64,000 bases of DNA from Limnohabitans sp. T6-20. Its GTDB lineage: Bacteria; Pseudomonadota; Gammaproteobacteria; Burkholderiales; Burkholderiaceae_C. The DNA is taken from NCBI RefSeq assembly GCF_003063505.1, contig NZ_NERW01000001.1, positions 233,501 to 297,500 on the forward strand, given 5' to 3'. The translations under genes and the position numbers were made by a program. Under the pieces are notes generated by a model. It was not told the origin of the DNA, did no database searches, and was given only the letters and a program-made list of their open reading frames with translations. How positions within the stretch are numbered: the first letter of the stretch is position 1; each line of letters opens with the position of its first letter. Below, piece after piece: positions 20,050-28,056 of the stretch.

Positions 20050-21636
20050 TCATTCTTTGTCTTGAGGTTTTGTGGATATCAACGCACTTTGAACATCTGC
20101 GCCCAGGACATCACCGACCCTTTGAAGAACAGGCATCTGTAATGCCATGTCCAAAATGCTGTTGACAACCTGGTTGATAGGCGAGTTGTTTGCGACAGTG
20201 GTCTGTGAGCCGTCTACCGCCGCCTGCCTGCGCCCCAACTCCATGCCACCAATGTGATTGATACGGATCGAATCAATTTTTTCTACTGGCTTCATCATTT
20301 GCGCCGCCAATTCAGGCAACTTGTCCAAACGATGAATCTCAAGACGTTGACGAAGTAATGCTTCCGAAGTGAGGTTTTCTGCCTGTATCAATGCAGACCG
20401 TCCTTGTGCGTCCTCTGCCATGCGCAATTTGTCGGCCTGCGCTTGCCGCTCAATATTTTTGGCCTTTGTTTCTGCTTCCACCAACCATGCATCGGTTTGG
20501 GATTTGGTCTTGGCCATCAATATGGCGGCATCTTTCTGAGATCGAGCCATCCCAATTTCCCGCTCTCTTTCAACAATGACTTTTTCGCGTTCCGTTTGCA
20601 CACGCTCTTGGACCATCACCACTTTGGCCTTGACCTGCTCGGTTTCTGCGATGACTTCTGCCTCTTGTTTTTGTTTTTGTGCCAGAGCGACAGCCATTTC
20701 GACCCGATGGATCTCTTTACTCAAATGCGCCTGTTGGCGTTCTTTTTCCAGCGATTTGTCTTTATGAATTTCAGCGACTTGAATTTCCATTTCCCGTTCA
20801 ATCCGCGCTTGTTCCGACAGTCGCTGCGCCTCTTCCTGCTTCTGTGCCGTCTTTGCTTTTGCGTCTGCTTGTGCTTCTGCCAAATTCAAAACCTGTGCAA
20901 TGGTTGCGTGCTCTTGCTCGCGTTCGATTTCCAACCTTTTCTTCATCGCATCCAACTGCGTTTTCCGGACAGAAATTTCAGCATCAGATTCAATTTCTGC
21001 GCGCTTTTTCTTATTGGTGGCGACAATTTCAGCCAACTTCCGCATACCCACCGCATTGAATGCGTTGTTCTCATTCAGTGATGAAAACGATGCTTGATCC
21101 AACCTTGTCACGGAAACCGATTCAAGACTCAATCCTTTTGCTTGCAATTCTTCGCTGACGCGATGCTTCACTTCTTTGACAAATTTGCCTCGGCCTTCAT
21201 GCAATGCATCCATGGTCAAAGTTGCAGCAACCGCTTGCAACGCATCCACAAAAGGTGCTTCCAAATAATCCGACAATGTTTCTCCGCGCAAGGCATCGGC
21301 TCCAAATGCCTGCGCCGCCGTTGCAACGCCTTCGACTGTTGGTTGCACTCGGATATGGAATTCGACATCCAGATCAACACGAAGACGATCTTCCGTGATC
21401 AAACTTTTCTCTCCCGCCCGCTTCACTTCCAAACGATGGGTCCTCATGTTGATTTCATCAATGCGATGAAGAAATGGCAGAGCAATCACGCCGCCGTCCA
21501 GTGCCACCCTTTGGCCGCCGGCACCTGTTCGAATCAACGCCGCATCTCTGGTTGACTTCCTGTAAAACCGCTGCATCAATGCGATGACAACACCAACTAC
21601 AACGATGGCGAGAACTACCCATGCGAACCAATTCAT
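20050..21636 (-). CDS. Flotillin-like SPFH membrane protein
   Basis: A 528-aa protein with one N-terminal membrane segment (residues 3-21, WFAWVVLAIVVVGVVIALM), an SPFH/PHB domain (about 30-200) and a very long Glu/Ala/Gln/Lys-rich coiled coil (about 200-440). This is the YqiK/FloT architecture. The start is ATG 21636 with AGGAGA 8 nt upstream. Flotillins scaffold membrane microdomains and help assemble membrane complexes. It is the first gene after the repeated TTTCCNTGGAAA sites and precedes the transporter genes by 69 bp, so it may organise this ABC importer. No NfeD partner gene is present. Confidence 0.88.
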   Translation of the reverse strand: MNWFAWVVLAIVVVGVVIALMQRFYRKSTRDAALIRTGAGGQRVALDGGVIALPFLHRIDEINMRTHRLEVKRAGEKSLITEDRLRVDLDVEFHIRVQPTVEGVATAAQAFGADALRGETLSDYLEAPFVDALQAVAATLTMDALHEGRGKFVKEVKHRVSEELQAKGLSLESVSVTRLDQASFSSLNENNAFNAVGMRKLAEIVATNKKKRAEIESDAEISVRKTQLDAMKKRLEIEREQEHATIAQVLNLAEAQADAKAKTAQKQEEAQRLSEQARIEREMEIQVAEIHKDKSLEKERQQAHLSKEIHRVEMAVALAQKQKQEAEVIAETEQVKAKVVMVQERVQTEREKVIVEREREIGMARSQKDAAILMAKTKSQTDAWLVEAETKAKNIERQAQADKLRMAEDAQGRSALIQAENLTSEALLRQRLEIHRLDKLPELAAQMMKPVEKIDSIRINHIGGMELGRRQAAVDGSQTTVANNSPINQVVNSILDMALQMPVLQRVGDVLGADVQSALISTKPQDKE

Positions 21637-21683
21637 CTGTATCTCCTGACTTCTGTTCAGCAGATGCGCGCACCTGCCTTTAA

Positions 21684-21724
21684 TTTCCATGGAAAATGAT
21701 AACCCGATTTAGTTTCCTTGGAAA
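21684..21724. promoter_or_regulatory. Paired operator sites at the flotillin/transport/amidase promoter
   Basis: TTTCCATGGAAA (21684-21695) is a perfect 12-bp palindrome and TTTCCTTGGAAA (21713-21724) a near-perfect one, with centres 29 bp apart. On the minus strand a TATCAT -10-like box (21696-21701) lies between them, so a bound repressor would cover the promoter. A third copy is at 22933-22944. Confidence 0.7.
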
Positions 21725-21767
21725 ACAATTTCTCAAAAACCTAGGGTATGTCCTTATCCGGGAACCG

Positions 21768-22922
21768 TCAGATGAAGTGGTTCAGAACGCGAAAAGCATG
21801 GCCGTGCGCTTCAGCCAGGTAGATAGGTGCGCTGGAATATCCATTGCTGCGGTAGTCAATGCCACGGACACTGCAAAAGCTAAAAGGCTTGTCCACGGAA
21901 GTCAGCCATTCTTCATGCCCAAAGGAGATCGTCCTACTTGCCAATGCAGCAAGAAAATGCATGCCTTCGTAGGTGGATTGCCCAATGGCATTCAGCGTGG
22001 GTGCTCGTTCGCCATAGCGCGTGTAATAGCGTTCCTTAAATGACATGTTGGCATCGCTTTTAAGTGCCGCGAAGTAGCCGGAAGACACGAAAAGTCCATC
22101 GGTGTTTTCTGCACCAATTGCCAACAATCCGTTCTCTTCAATTGCGCAAGACAAGCGAATGATTTTTGTGCTGAGCTTCAAGCGACCGAATTGACGGTTG
22201 AAATCAATCGCATCCTGCCCTACCAACGAGATTAGGATGGCATCAGGCAAGGATTGTTCAATGAGTTCGAAAATTTCATCGAAATTTTGTCGCCCCGGCC
22301 CCTGCCCAATGTGCAGGTACTGCTCAGAAATGACCTCAGCACCGCTTTCAGCCAGGTACGCTTTTGCAAGTGCATGAGACTTGCGCGGCCAAATGTAATC
22401 GTTACCGATCAACATCCATCGCCTTGCACGATATCGCTCTGTAAGCAACCGTATGGCGGGCCGCAACTGTTTGTCTGGCGTCTCACCAATGGCATACACA
22501 CCTGGGGTTGTCTCACCGCCCTCATACAGAGGCGTGTAGACATAGGGAACTTTGCTGTATGCAACTTTTTTGATGATGTTCCGAACTGAGCTGGTGTGCA
22601 TACCGACGATGGCGTCCACCCGGACCGTTGACAATGCGTGCTGCGCATTGAATTCGACATCGGCCTCGTCATCTGCACTGAAGCAATGAGAACGAATCAT
22701 TCGACCGCAAATACCACCGGCGTCGTTAAGTTCCTCGATAGCCAACATGGCGCAAGCCATTGTGGACGGACCCCATACACCTGCAACGCCATCATTAGGG
22801 TTAAAAAGCCCCACACGAAAATCGCGGACCGTCCCACGTCCTTTGCCATCAACAGCGCAGTGGATTGCTGCCGGTACGGACTTTGCACTCGACGCCATGA
22901 CGAATCTCCACTTCAGCGACAA
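21768..22922 (-). CDS. AmiC-like amide-sensing regulator (cytoplasmic periplasmic-binding fold)
   Basis: A 384-aa protein with the Leu/Ile/Val-binding fold, but with no signal peptide: the N-terminus is polar and starts MSLKWRFVMASSAKS. Domain motifs match AmiC and the Rhodococcus NhlC/NhhC group (RVGLFNPNDGVAGVWGPS, VYTPLYEGGETTPGVYAIGETPDKQL). AmiC senses short amides in Pseudomonas. In Rhodococcus J1 an AmiC-like protein works with a MarR-like one at nitrile/amide genes, and here the neighbour is also a divergent MarR gene. It probably detects the amide and relieves repression. It has 33% of its length in common with the exported binding protein only at fold level, by eye. Confidence 0.82.
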   Translation of the reverse strand: MSLKWRFVMASSAKSVPAAIHCAVDGKGRGTVRDFRVGLFNPNDGVAGVWGPSTMACAMLAIEELNDAGGICGRMIRSHCFSADDEADVEFNAQHALSTVRVDAIVGMHTSSVRNIIKKVAYSKVPYVYTPLYEGGETTPGVYAIGETPDKQLRPAIRLLTERYRARRWMLIGNDYIWPRKSHALAKAYLAESGAEVISEQYLHIGQGPGRQNFDEIFELIEQSLPDAILISLVGQDAIDFNRQFGRLKLSTKIIRLSCAIEENGLLAIGAENTDGLFVSSGYFAALKSDANMSFKERYYTRYGERAPTLNAIGQSTYEGMHFLAALASRTISFGHEEWLTSVDKPFSFCSVRGIDYRSNGYSSAPIYLAEAHGHAFRVLNHFI

Positions 22923-22928
22923 AATAAT

Positions 22929-22957
22929 TTGGTTTCTTTGGAAAAGATTACTACAAT
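22929..22957 (+). promoter_or_regulatory. Sigma-70-type promoter of the MarR gene with operator in the spacer
   Basis: TTGGTT (22929-22934), a 17-bp spacer and TACAAT (22952-22957) make a good promoter reading toward the MarR gene. The operator-like TTTCTTTGGAAA (22933-22944) lies across the -35/spacer and would serve both divergent genes. Confidence 0.65.
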
Positions 22958-22991
22958 TTGGACCGACAGCACACTCTGACTAACCCGAGCA

Positions 22992-23420
22992 ATGCAAAAA
23001 AATCTAGATTCATTTCTGCCGATTCTGCTTGAGAACGCTCATCGGCATCTCAATCAGTTGTTGACGCAAGCACTTGCAGCAGAAGGAATGCAGCCAGATT
23101 ATTGGCGTGTGCTTTTTGTACTGGGTGACGAAAAGGGACGTACCATGGGAGACCTTGCGGAATCCTTAGGCATGAACCCCCCGAAGGTAAGCAAGCTTAT
23201 GGACAAGATGGTAAGTAAGGGCTTGGTTCTGCGGAATGCAGACGGACAAGACAGTAGGCGAGTGCTGGCCTACATCACTGACAAAGGACTAACGACTTTA
23301 GAGCGAATGTCCTCGCCCGTAGAAAATTTTGAAGCGCAACTTGAAGCCAAACTTGGGGCGACGAGTCATAAGCAATTACAAAAAATACTGATCAAACTTC
23401 AGAAAGATTTCTCTTCTTAA
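22992..23420 (+). CDS. MarR family transcriptional regulator of the amide island
   Basis: A 142-aa winged-helix protein. It has dimerisation helices at both ends, a recognition segment TMGDLAESLGMNPPKVSKLMDKMVSKGLV, and a wing with the family DxRxxR-like DGQDSRRVLAYITDKG. It is divergent from the AmiC-like gene across a 69-bp gap that holds a TTTCTTTGGAAA site, so autoregulation and control of both units is likely. The arrangement parallels the NhlD/NhlC pair described for Rhodococcus rhodochrous J1 amide/nitrile clusters. Confidence 0.88.
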   Translation: MQKNLDSFLPILLENAHRHLNQLLTQALAAEGMQPDYWRVLFVLGDEKGRTMGDLAESLGMNPPKVSKLMDKMVSKGLVLRNADGQDSRRVLAYITDKGLTTLERMSSPVENFEAQLEAKLGATSHKQLQKILIKLQKDFSS

Positions 23421-23509
23421 CGCGTGCCTACAACGGCAGTCATCATCAAAATGACTTGACTCAAAACGCTTACAGTTTCTCGTCGGCGTTATCGCATCAA
23501 GGCATAGCT

Positions 23510-23763
23510 GAACTCGCGCAATACTTTGTGCACCTCGCTCGACAGCATCGCTGCGAATGAGCATTCATAAACCAAGCTCGCCGAGCGTGGAGCGGTGCTG
23601 GGCTCGACAAGAGTCGCCTGCCATGCTCAAACGCCCGCAACAAGCCGTGATCGACAACGGCAACGTGTTCGAGGTGCTGATGGACGCGGTGCGGGTGTGT
23701 TCGCTGGGTCAGATCACCAATGCGCTGTTTGAAGTGGGTGGTCAGTACCGCCGCAACATGTAA
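23510..23763 (+). pseudogene. Remnant of a second icmF 3' end
   Basis: From 23623 to the TAA at 23763, 47 codons match the icmF C-terminus with 11 base differences, ten of them synonymous and one Leu to Pro. Homology extends a few codons upstream (QESPAM versus KESPAM). Weaker traces in icmF order may precede it: GCGCAATACTTTGTGCACC near 23516 (AQYFVH in icmF) and GCCGAGCGTGGAGCGGTGCT near 23579 (AERGGVLG in icmF), in shifted frames. The copy is thus a decayed gene end, and no start or fold remains. The synonymous divergence shows that the two copies evolved separately under selection before being brought together. Confidence 0.85.
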
Positions 23764-23774
23764 GCGCTCCGACC

Positions 23775-23814
23775 AGCCCCCTGTGTGCGCAGCAGTGCAC
23801 ACAGGGGGCTTTTT
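23775..23814 (+). terminator. Rho-independent terminator, ancestral icmF terminator
   Basis: A perfect 14-bp stem (AGCCCCCTGTGTGC / GCACACAGGGGGCT), an 8-nt loop and TTTT lie 11 bp after the stop of the icmF remnant. No equivalent follows the intact icmF, which suggests the remnant marks the original locus end. Confidence 0.9.
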
Positions 23815-23863
23815 CACGTCAGGCACCACCCAAAATGTCACCCGGGGTGTGCACAATGGGGCC

Positions 23864-25360
23864 ATGCAAAGACCGATCCCATTCATCGCCCCCGAAGTGT
23901 TCAACGATGCCGAAACCGCCTTGCAGCGGGTGCAGGCCATCTACGAGCAAAGCTTGAGCCATTTGCGTGAGGCCATGCGCCGCTTCGTGGCGGGTGAGCC
24001 GATGGTGGACAAGGTGCGGGCCTGCTACCCTTTTGTGCGACTGCAAACCACCACCGGTTGGACGCCCCCCAAGAGCCAAGAGGCCGAGTGGCTGAGCTAC
24101 GGTTTTGTGGCCACGGCCGGGCGCTACGAAACCACGCTGACCCGCCCGGACTTGTTTGCCGTTTACCTGCGCCAGCAATTTGCCTTGCTGCTGGCCAACC
24201 ACGGCGTGGCGCTGGAGGTCGGCACCAGCCAGTTGCCGATCCCGGTGCATTTTTCCTTCGCCGAGAACGACCACATCGAAGGCGAGATGAGTGCCGAACG
24301 CCGCGCCCAGATGCGCGAGGTGTTTGATCTGCCCGACCTCACGGCCATGGACGACGGCATTGCCAACGGCACCTACGAGCCTGCACCGGGCCAAGCCGCG
24401 CCGCTGTCGCTGTTCACCGCGCCGCGCATCGACTATTCGCTGCACCGGCTGCGCCACTACTGCGGCACCAACCCGGCACATTTCCAGAACTTTGTGCTGT
24501 TCACCAATTACCAGTTCTACATCGACGAGTTCATCGCGCTGGGTCACGCCGAAATGGCCAAGGCCGACAGCCCCTATGCGGCCTTTGTGGAGCCAGGCAA
24601 CGTGGTCACGCGCCGCGTGGGCTTGCCCGCGCAGGCAGACGACGCTTTGGGCGCTGCGCCGTCGCGCCTGCCACAAATGCCGGGCTACCACCTGGTGCGC
24701 GAAGACCACAGCGGCATCACCATGGTCAACATCGGGGTGGGACCGGCCAACGCCAAAACCATCACCGACCACATCGCCGTACTTCGCCCGCACACCTGGC
24801 TGATGCTGGGCCACTGCGCGGGCCTGCGCACCACACAGCAGCTGGGCGACTATGTGCTGGCCCACGCCTATGTGCGCGAAGACCATGTGCTCGACGAAGA
24901 TCTGCCGCTGTGGGTGCCGATTCCGGCACTGGCCGAAATTCAGGTGGCACTCGAAAATGCGGTGGCCGAAGTCACCGGCTGCGATGGACACGACCTCAAA
25001 CGCATCATGCGCACCGGCACCGTGGCCAGCACCGACAACCGCAACTGGGAGCTGCTGCCCGACAACACCCCGCAGCGGCGTTTCAGCCAAAGCCGCGCCG
25101 TGGCGCTCGACATGGAAAGCGCCACCATTGCCGCCAACGGTTTTCGCTTTCGGGTGCCCTACGGCACGCTGCTGTGCGTGAGCGACAAACCGCTGCACGG
25201 CGAGATCAAGCTGCCGGGCATGGCCAACCACTTTTACCGCGAGCGGGTCAACCAGCACCTGCAAATCGGCATCCGTGCACTCGAGTTGCTGCGCGCCGCA
25301 GGCCCGGCCCAATTGCACAGCCGCAAGCTGCGCAGTTTTGCCGAAGTCGCATTCCAATAA
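23864..25360 (+). CDS. amn: AMP nucleosidase
   Basis: A 498-aa enzyme that hydrolyses AMP to adenine and ribose 5-phosphate. It has the N-terminal Amn regulatory domain (about 1-180) and a C-terminal PNP/UDP phosphorylase-type catalytic domain, with GITMVNIGVGPANAKTITDHIAVLRPHTWLMLGHCAGLR and the late DMESATIAANGFRFRVPYGTLLCVSDKPLHGE carrying the purine and ribose contacts (MESAT, SDKP). The start is ATG 23864, where homology begins. The lipid kinase gene follows 3 bp later. Confidence 0.93.
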   Translation: MQRPIPFIAPEVFNDAETALQRVQAIYEQSLSHLREAMRRFVAGEPMVDKVRACYPFVRLQTTTGWTPPKSQEAEWLSYGFVATAGRYETTLTRPDLFAVYLRQQFALLLANHGVALEVGTSQLPIPVHFSFAENDHIEGEMSAERRAQMREVFDLPDLTAMDDGIANGTYEPAPGQAAPLSLFTAPRIDYSLHRLRHYCGTNPAHFQNFVLFTNYQFYIDEFIALGHAEMAKADSPYAAFVEPGNVVTRRVGLPAQADDALGAAPSRLPQMPGYHLVREDHSGITMVNIGVGPANAKTITDHIAVLRPHTWLMLGHCAGLRTTQQLGDYVLAHAYVREDHVLDEDLPLWVPIPALAEIQVALENAVAEVTGCDGHDLKRIMRTGTVASTDNRNWELLPDNTPQRRFSQSRAVALDMESATIAANGFRFRVPYGTLLCVSDKPLHGEIKLPGMANHFYRERVNQHLQIGIRALELLRAAGPAQLHSRKLRSFAEVAFQ

Positions 25361-25363
25361 GCC

Positions 25364-26263
25364 ATGGCCCTGGTCCTGCTCAACCCCCATGCGCAAGGTG
25401 GCCGTGCGGCCCACCGCATCCCGGCGCTGCGCGACTGGCTGAGCCAACACGCGCCAGATGCGCAGCTGGCAGCGCCCGAGGCACTGGAGGGCAGCATCGC
25501 CTTGCTGCAGGCCCTGCCCGAAGGCAGCCGCGTGGTCGTGGTGGGGGGCGACGGCACGCTCAACCGCTGGCTGCCCACCTTGTTGGCGCGGCAGCTCACC
25601 GTGGGCTTGGTGCCCATGGGCAGCGGCAACGACAGTGCCAGGGCTTGGGGCGTCTTTGGCCTGCCGTGGCGGCAAGCCCTCACACATGCGCTGCAAGGGC
25701 CGGCGCAAAACATCGACACCGGCTTGACCCACTGGATGGACATGCAGGGCCGTCCGCATGAAACGCCTTTTTTGTCGAGCCTGACCGCCGGCTTCGACTC
25801 GGCAGTGGGGCTGCGCGCCATAAACGGGCCGACTTGGCTTCAAGGCTTACCCCGCTACCTGTGGGCCACGCTGCACGAATTGATCCACCTGCACACCTGG
25901 GACCTGACGCTGCACAGCGATGGCCTGCTCAAACACCAAGGACCCAGTCTCTTTGCCTCCAGCATGAACACACCGACCTTCGGCTCGGGCATGCCAGCTG
26001 TTCCCCATGCGCAGTTGAGCGACGGCCAACTCGATGCCCTGCTTGCAGGCTCGTTTGACCGGTTGGGGGCATTGCTCATGCTGCCCAGACTGTTGATCGG
26101 TCAGCACCTGAGCCACCCATGCGTGAGCAGTTGGCCCTATCGTCAGCTGGAGATCGCCTGCACGCAGGGTGTGCCCTTGGCCGCTGATGGAGAATACTTG
26201 GGTCAAGCACGGCAAGCGTCCGTCAGGTGCCAGGCCGCCAGCTTGCAGGTAGTGCGCGGCTGA
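25364..26263 (+). CDS. Diacylglycerol kinase-like lipid kinase (DAGKc domain)
   Basis: A 299-aa YegS/DgkB-type kinase. The nucleotide-binding GGDGTLNRWLP (about residues 61-71) and VPMGSGNDSARAWG follow the pattern GGDGT...GT/SxND. The C-terminal beta-sandwich domain follows, ending LAADGEYLGQARQASVRC. Such kinases phosphorylate diacylglycerol or a related lipid at the inner membrane. The gene lies 3 bp after amn and is probably co-transcribed with it; a functional link is not evident. Confidence 0.87.
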   Translation: MALVLLNPHAQGGRAAHRIPALRDWLSQHAPDAQLAAPEALEGSIALLQALPEGSRVVVVGGDGTLNRWLPTLLARQLTVGLVPMGSGNDSARAWGVFGLPWRQALTHALQGPAQNIDTGLTHWMDMQGRPHETPFLSSLTAGFDSAVGLRAINGPTWLQGLPRYLWATLHELIHLHTWDLTLHSDGLLKHQGPSLFASSMNTPTFGSGMPAVPHAQLSDGQLDALLAGSFDRLGALLMLPRLLIGQHLSHPCVSSWPYRQLEIACTQGVPLAADGEYLGQARQASVRCQAASLQVVRG

Positions 26264-26336
26264 TGTCAGCTGGATGCCACCCTTTTTTGGCGTTCTGTGT
26301 CACAGTGCGCCCATTGAATTTGGACACCGAACTCTT

Positions 26337-27278
26337 ATGAAAATCCTCTTTGTTGCCGACCCTCTCGAATCCTTCAAAATTTACAAGGACACCACGTTCT
26401 CGATGATGCGTGAAGCGCAAAAGCGCGGCCACCAGGTCGTGGCCTGCCAAATGACCGATGTGCGCTGGCAGCAAGGCGAAGCCGTGTCGGCCCAGGTGCG
26501 GGACATCAGACTCACAGGACAGCCAGACAGCTGGTTCACCCAGACCGCCACACGCCGAGCCGCGCTGAAGGACTTCGACGCCGTCATCATGCGCACCGAC
26601 CCGCCGTTTGACAGCGAGTACTTCTACGCCACCCACCTGCTGAGCCAAGCCGAGCGGGAGGGTGCCAAGGTGTTCAACAGCCCGGCTGCACTGCGCAACC
26701 ACCCTGAGAAACTGGCGATCTTGGAATTTCCCCAATTCATCGCACCCACCCTGGTCACACGCAACGAAGCGGACATCCGCGAGTTCCACGCCACGCACGG
26801 CACCATCATCTTGAAGCCCCTGGACGGCATGGGCGGCATGGGCATCTTCAAGGTGGGGGCTGATGGCCTGAACCTGGGTGCGATCATTGAAACGCTTAAC
26901 CAAGGTGGCGCACAAACCGTGATGGTGCAAAAGTTCCTGCCTGGCATCGCCCAAGGCGACAAGCGCGTGCTCTTGATTGGCGGCAAACCGGTGCCGTTTT
27001 GCCTGGCGCGTATTCCGCAAGGCGGCGAGGTGCGTGGCAACCTGGCAGCGGGCGGCAAGGGCGTGGCGCAACCCATCTCTGAGCGTGACCGCGAAATTGC
27101 CGAAGCGCTGGGCCCGATCCTGTTTGCACGCGGCCTGATGCTGGTGGGTCTGGACATCATTGGCGAGAGCCTGACCGAGATCAACGTGACCAGCCCCACC
27201 TGCTTTCAGGAAATCACCGATCAAATGGGCTGCGACGTGGCGGCGCTGTTCATGGACGCGGTGGAAGCGGCCATCTGA
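26337..27278 (+). CDS. gshB: Glutathione synthetase
   Basis: A 313-aa ATP-grasp ligase that joins gamma-glutamylcysteine and glycine. The N-terminal domain starts MKILFVADPLESFKIYKDTTFSMM, a typical GshB start. RTDPPFDSEYFYATHLL and NSPAALRNHPEKL are family motifs, the ATP-grasp lysine region is GTIILKPLDGMGGMGIF, and Mg ligands are in GLDIIGESLTEINVTSPTC. The start is ATG 26337. It forms the usual monocistronic gene; gshA is not in view. Confidence 0.95.
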   Translation: MKILFVADPLESFKIYKDTTFSMMREAQKRGHQVVACQMTDVRWQQGEAVSAQVRDIRLTGQPDSWFTQTATRRAALKDFDAVIMRTDPPFDSEYFYATHLLSQAEREGAKVFNSPAALRNHPEKLAILEFPQFIAPTLVTRNEADIREFHATHGTIILKPLDGMGGMGIFKVGADGLNLGAIIETLNQGGAQTVMVQKFLPGIAQGDKRVLLIGGKPVPFCLARIPQGGEVRGNLAAGGKGVAQPISERDREIAEALGPILFARGLMLVGLDIIGESLTEINVTSPTCFQEITDQMGCDVAALFMDAVEAAI

Positions 27279-27288
27279 AGAAACTCGG

Positions 27289-28053
27289 TCAGGGGTTCAG
27301 AGTCCCACCCTCAAAGGTGTACAGCCGCCCCGGCTCAAAGGCCACCCAACTTTCATCGGTGGTGAGGGGCTGCGTGACCACCACAGCCACCCGATCGGTC
27401 TCGCGGGTGTGCTCGGCAAAGTTCACACTCAGGTCCTCGTCACTCAAGGTGGCTTGCGTGAAGGGGTGTTTGCGCAGCACGTAGTGCAAGTGTGTGCTGG
27501 CATGCGACCACAGCGCCTGGCCGTTGGACAGCAAAAAGTTGAACGTCCCATGCTTGGCGATCTGCGGCACCAGCTCGCGCAGGGTGCAGCTGAGTTCGTG
27601 CACGCTGGGCACACTGGCGTGTGACTTGGCCAGTTCTTGCATGAGCCAGCAAAACGCCCGCTCGCTGTCGGTCTGGCCCACGGGTTTGAAGCTGCCGTGC
27701 AGGCGCGGCGAATAGTCCACCAAGTTGCCGTTGTGCGCGAACACCCAATAGCGGCCCCACAGCTCGCGCACAAAGGGGTGGCAGTTTTCCAGGCTCACTT
27801 CGCCCTGTGTGGCTTTTCGGATGTGGGCAATGACGTTCTGGCTTTTGATCGGGTAGCGTCGGATCAGCTCGGCAATCGGCGAGCTGCTGGCACTTTGGTG
27901 GTCCACAAAGTGGCGCACGCCCTGCCCTTCAAAAAAGGCAATGCCCCAGCCGTCCCCGTGGTGGTCGGTGTGGCCGCCGCGCTGGACAAAGCCGCTGAAG
28001 CTGAAGGTGACGTCAGTGGGGGTGTTGGCGTTCATGCCGAGCAGTTGGCACAT
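27289..28053 (-). CDS. Class II glutamine amidotransferase (YafJ-like)
   Basis: A 254-aa N-terminal-nucleophile amidotransferase of the YafJ/DUG3 group. The catalytic Cys is residue 2 (MCQLLGMNANTP), and GDGWGIAFFEGQGVRHF, HIRKATQGEVSLENCHPF and WVFAHNGNL form the glutamine pocket. It has no synthetase domain, so it probably acts on a glutamine-derived or gamma-glutamyl amide with an unknown partner. It lies 3 bp downstream of the MFS exporter on the same strand and convergent to gshB. Confidence 0.88.
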   Translation of the reverse strand: MCQLLGMNANTPTDVTFSFSGFVQRGGHTDHHGDGWGIAFFEGQGVRHFVDHQSASSSPIAELIRRYPIKSQNVIAHIRKATQGEVSLENCHPFVRELWGRYWVFAHNGNLVDYSPRLHGSFKPVGQTDSERAFCWLMQELAKSHASVPSVHELSCTLRELVPQIAKHGTFNFLLSNGQALWSHASTHLHYVLRKHPFTQATLSDEDLSVNFAEHTRETDRVAVVVTQPLTTDESWVAFEPGRLYTFEGGTLNP

Positions 28054-28056
28054 GGT

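Larger units (their letters stand above)
11818..23607. mobile_element. Putative genomic island inserted at the 3' end of icmF (amide-utilisation island)
   Basis: The block lies between the complete icmF stop and a second, truncated icmF 3' end. Its genes are visibly more AT-rich than the flanking amn and icmF, and carry many AAA/AAT/TTT codons. It encodes one coherent set: MarR and AmiC-like regulators, flotillin, Liv-type ABC transporter, amidase and acyl-CoA ligase. The icmF terminator (23775-23814) is left on the far side. No integrase, transposase or tRNA is visible, so site-specific integration is not shown; allelic homologous recombination would also explain the duplicated, diverged gene end. 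Confidence 0.65.

Noticed and set aside
11818..23607. Integrase- or transposase-borne element
   Set aside because: No recombinase, insertion sequence, inverted ends or tRNA is visible in the block, so I call it an island without a mechanism.
23608..23763. A small functional gene made from the icmF C-terminal end
   Set aside because: It has no ribosome-binding site or separate domain. It matches only the last part of the mutase barrel and is followed by the icmF terminator, so it is a remnant.
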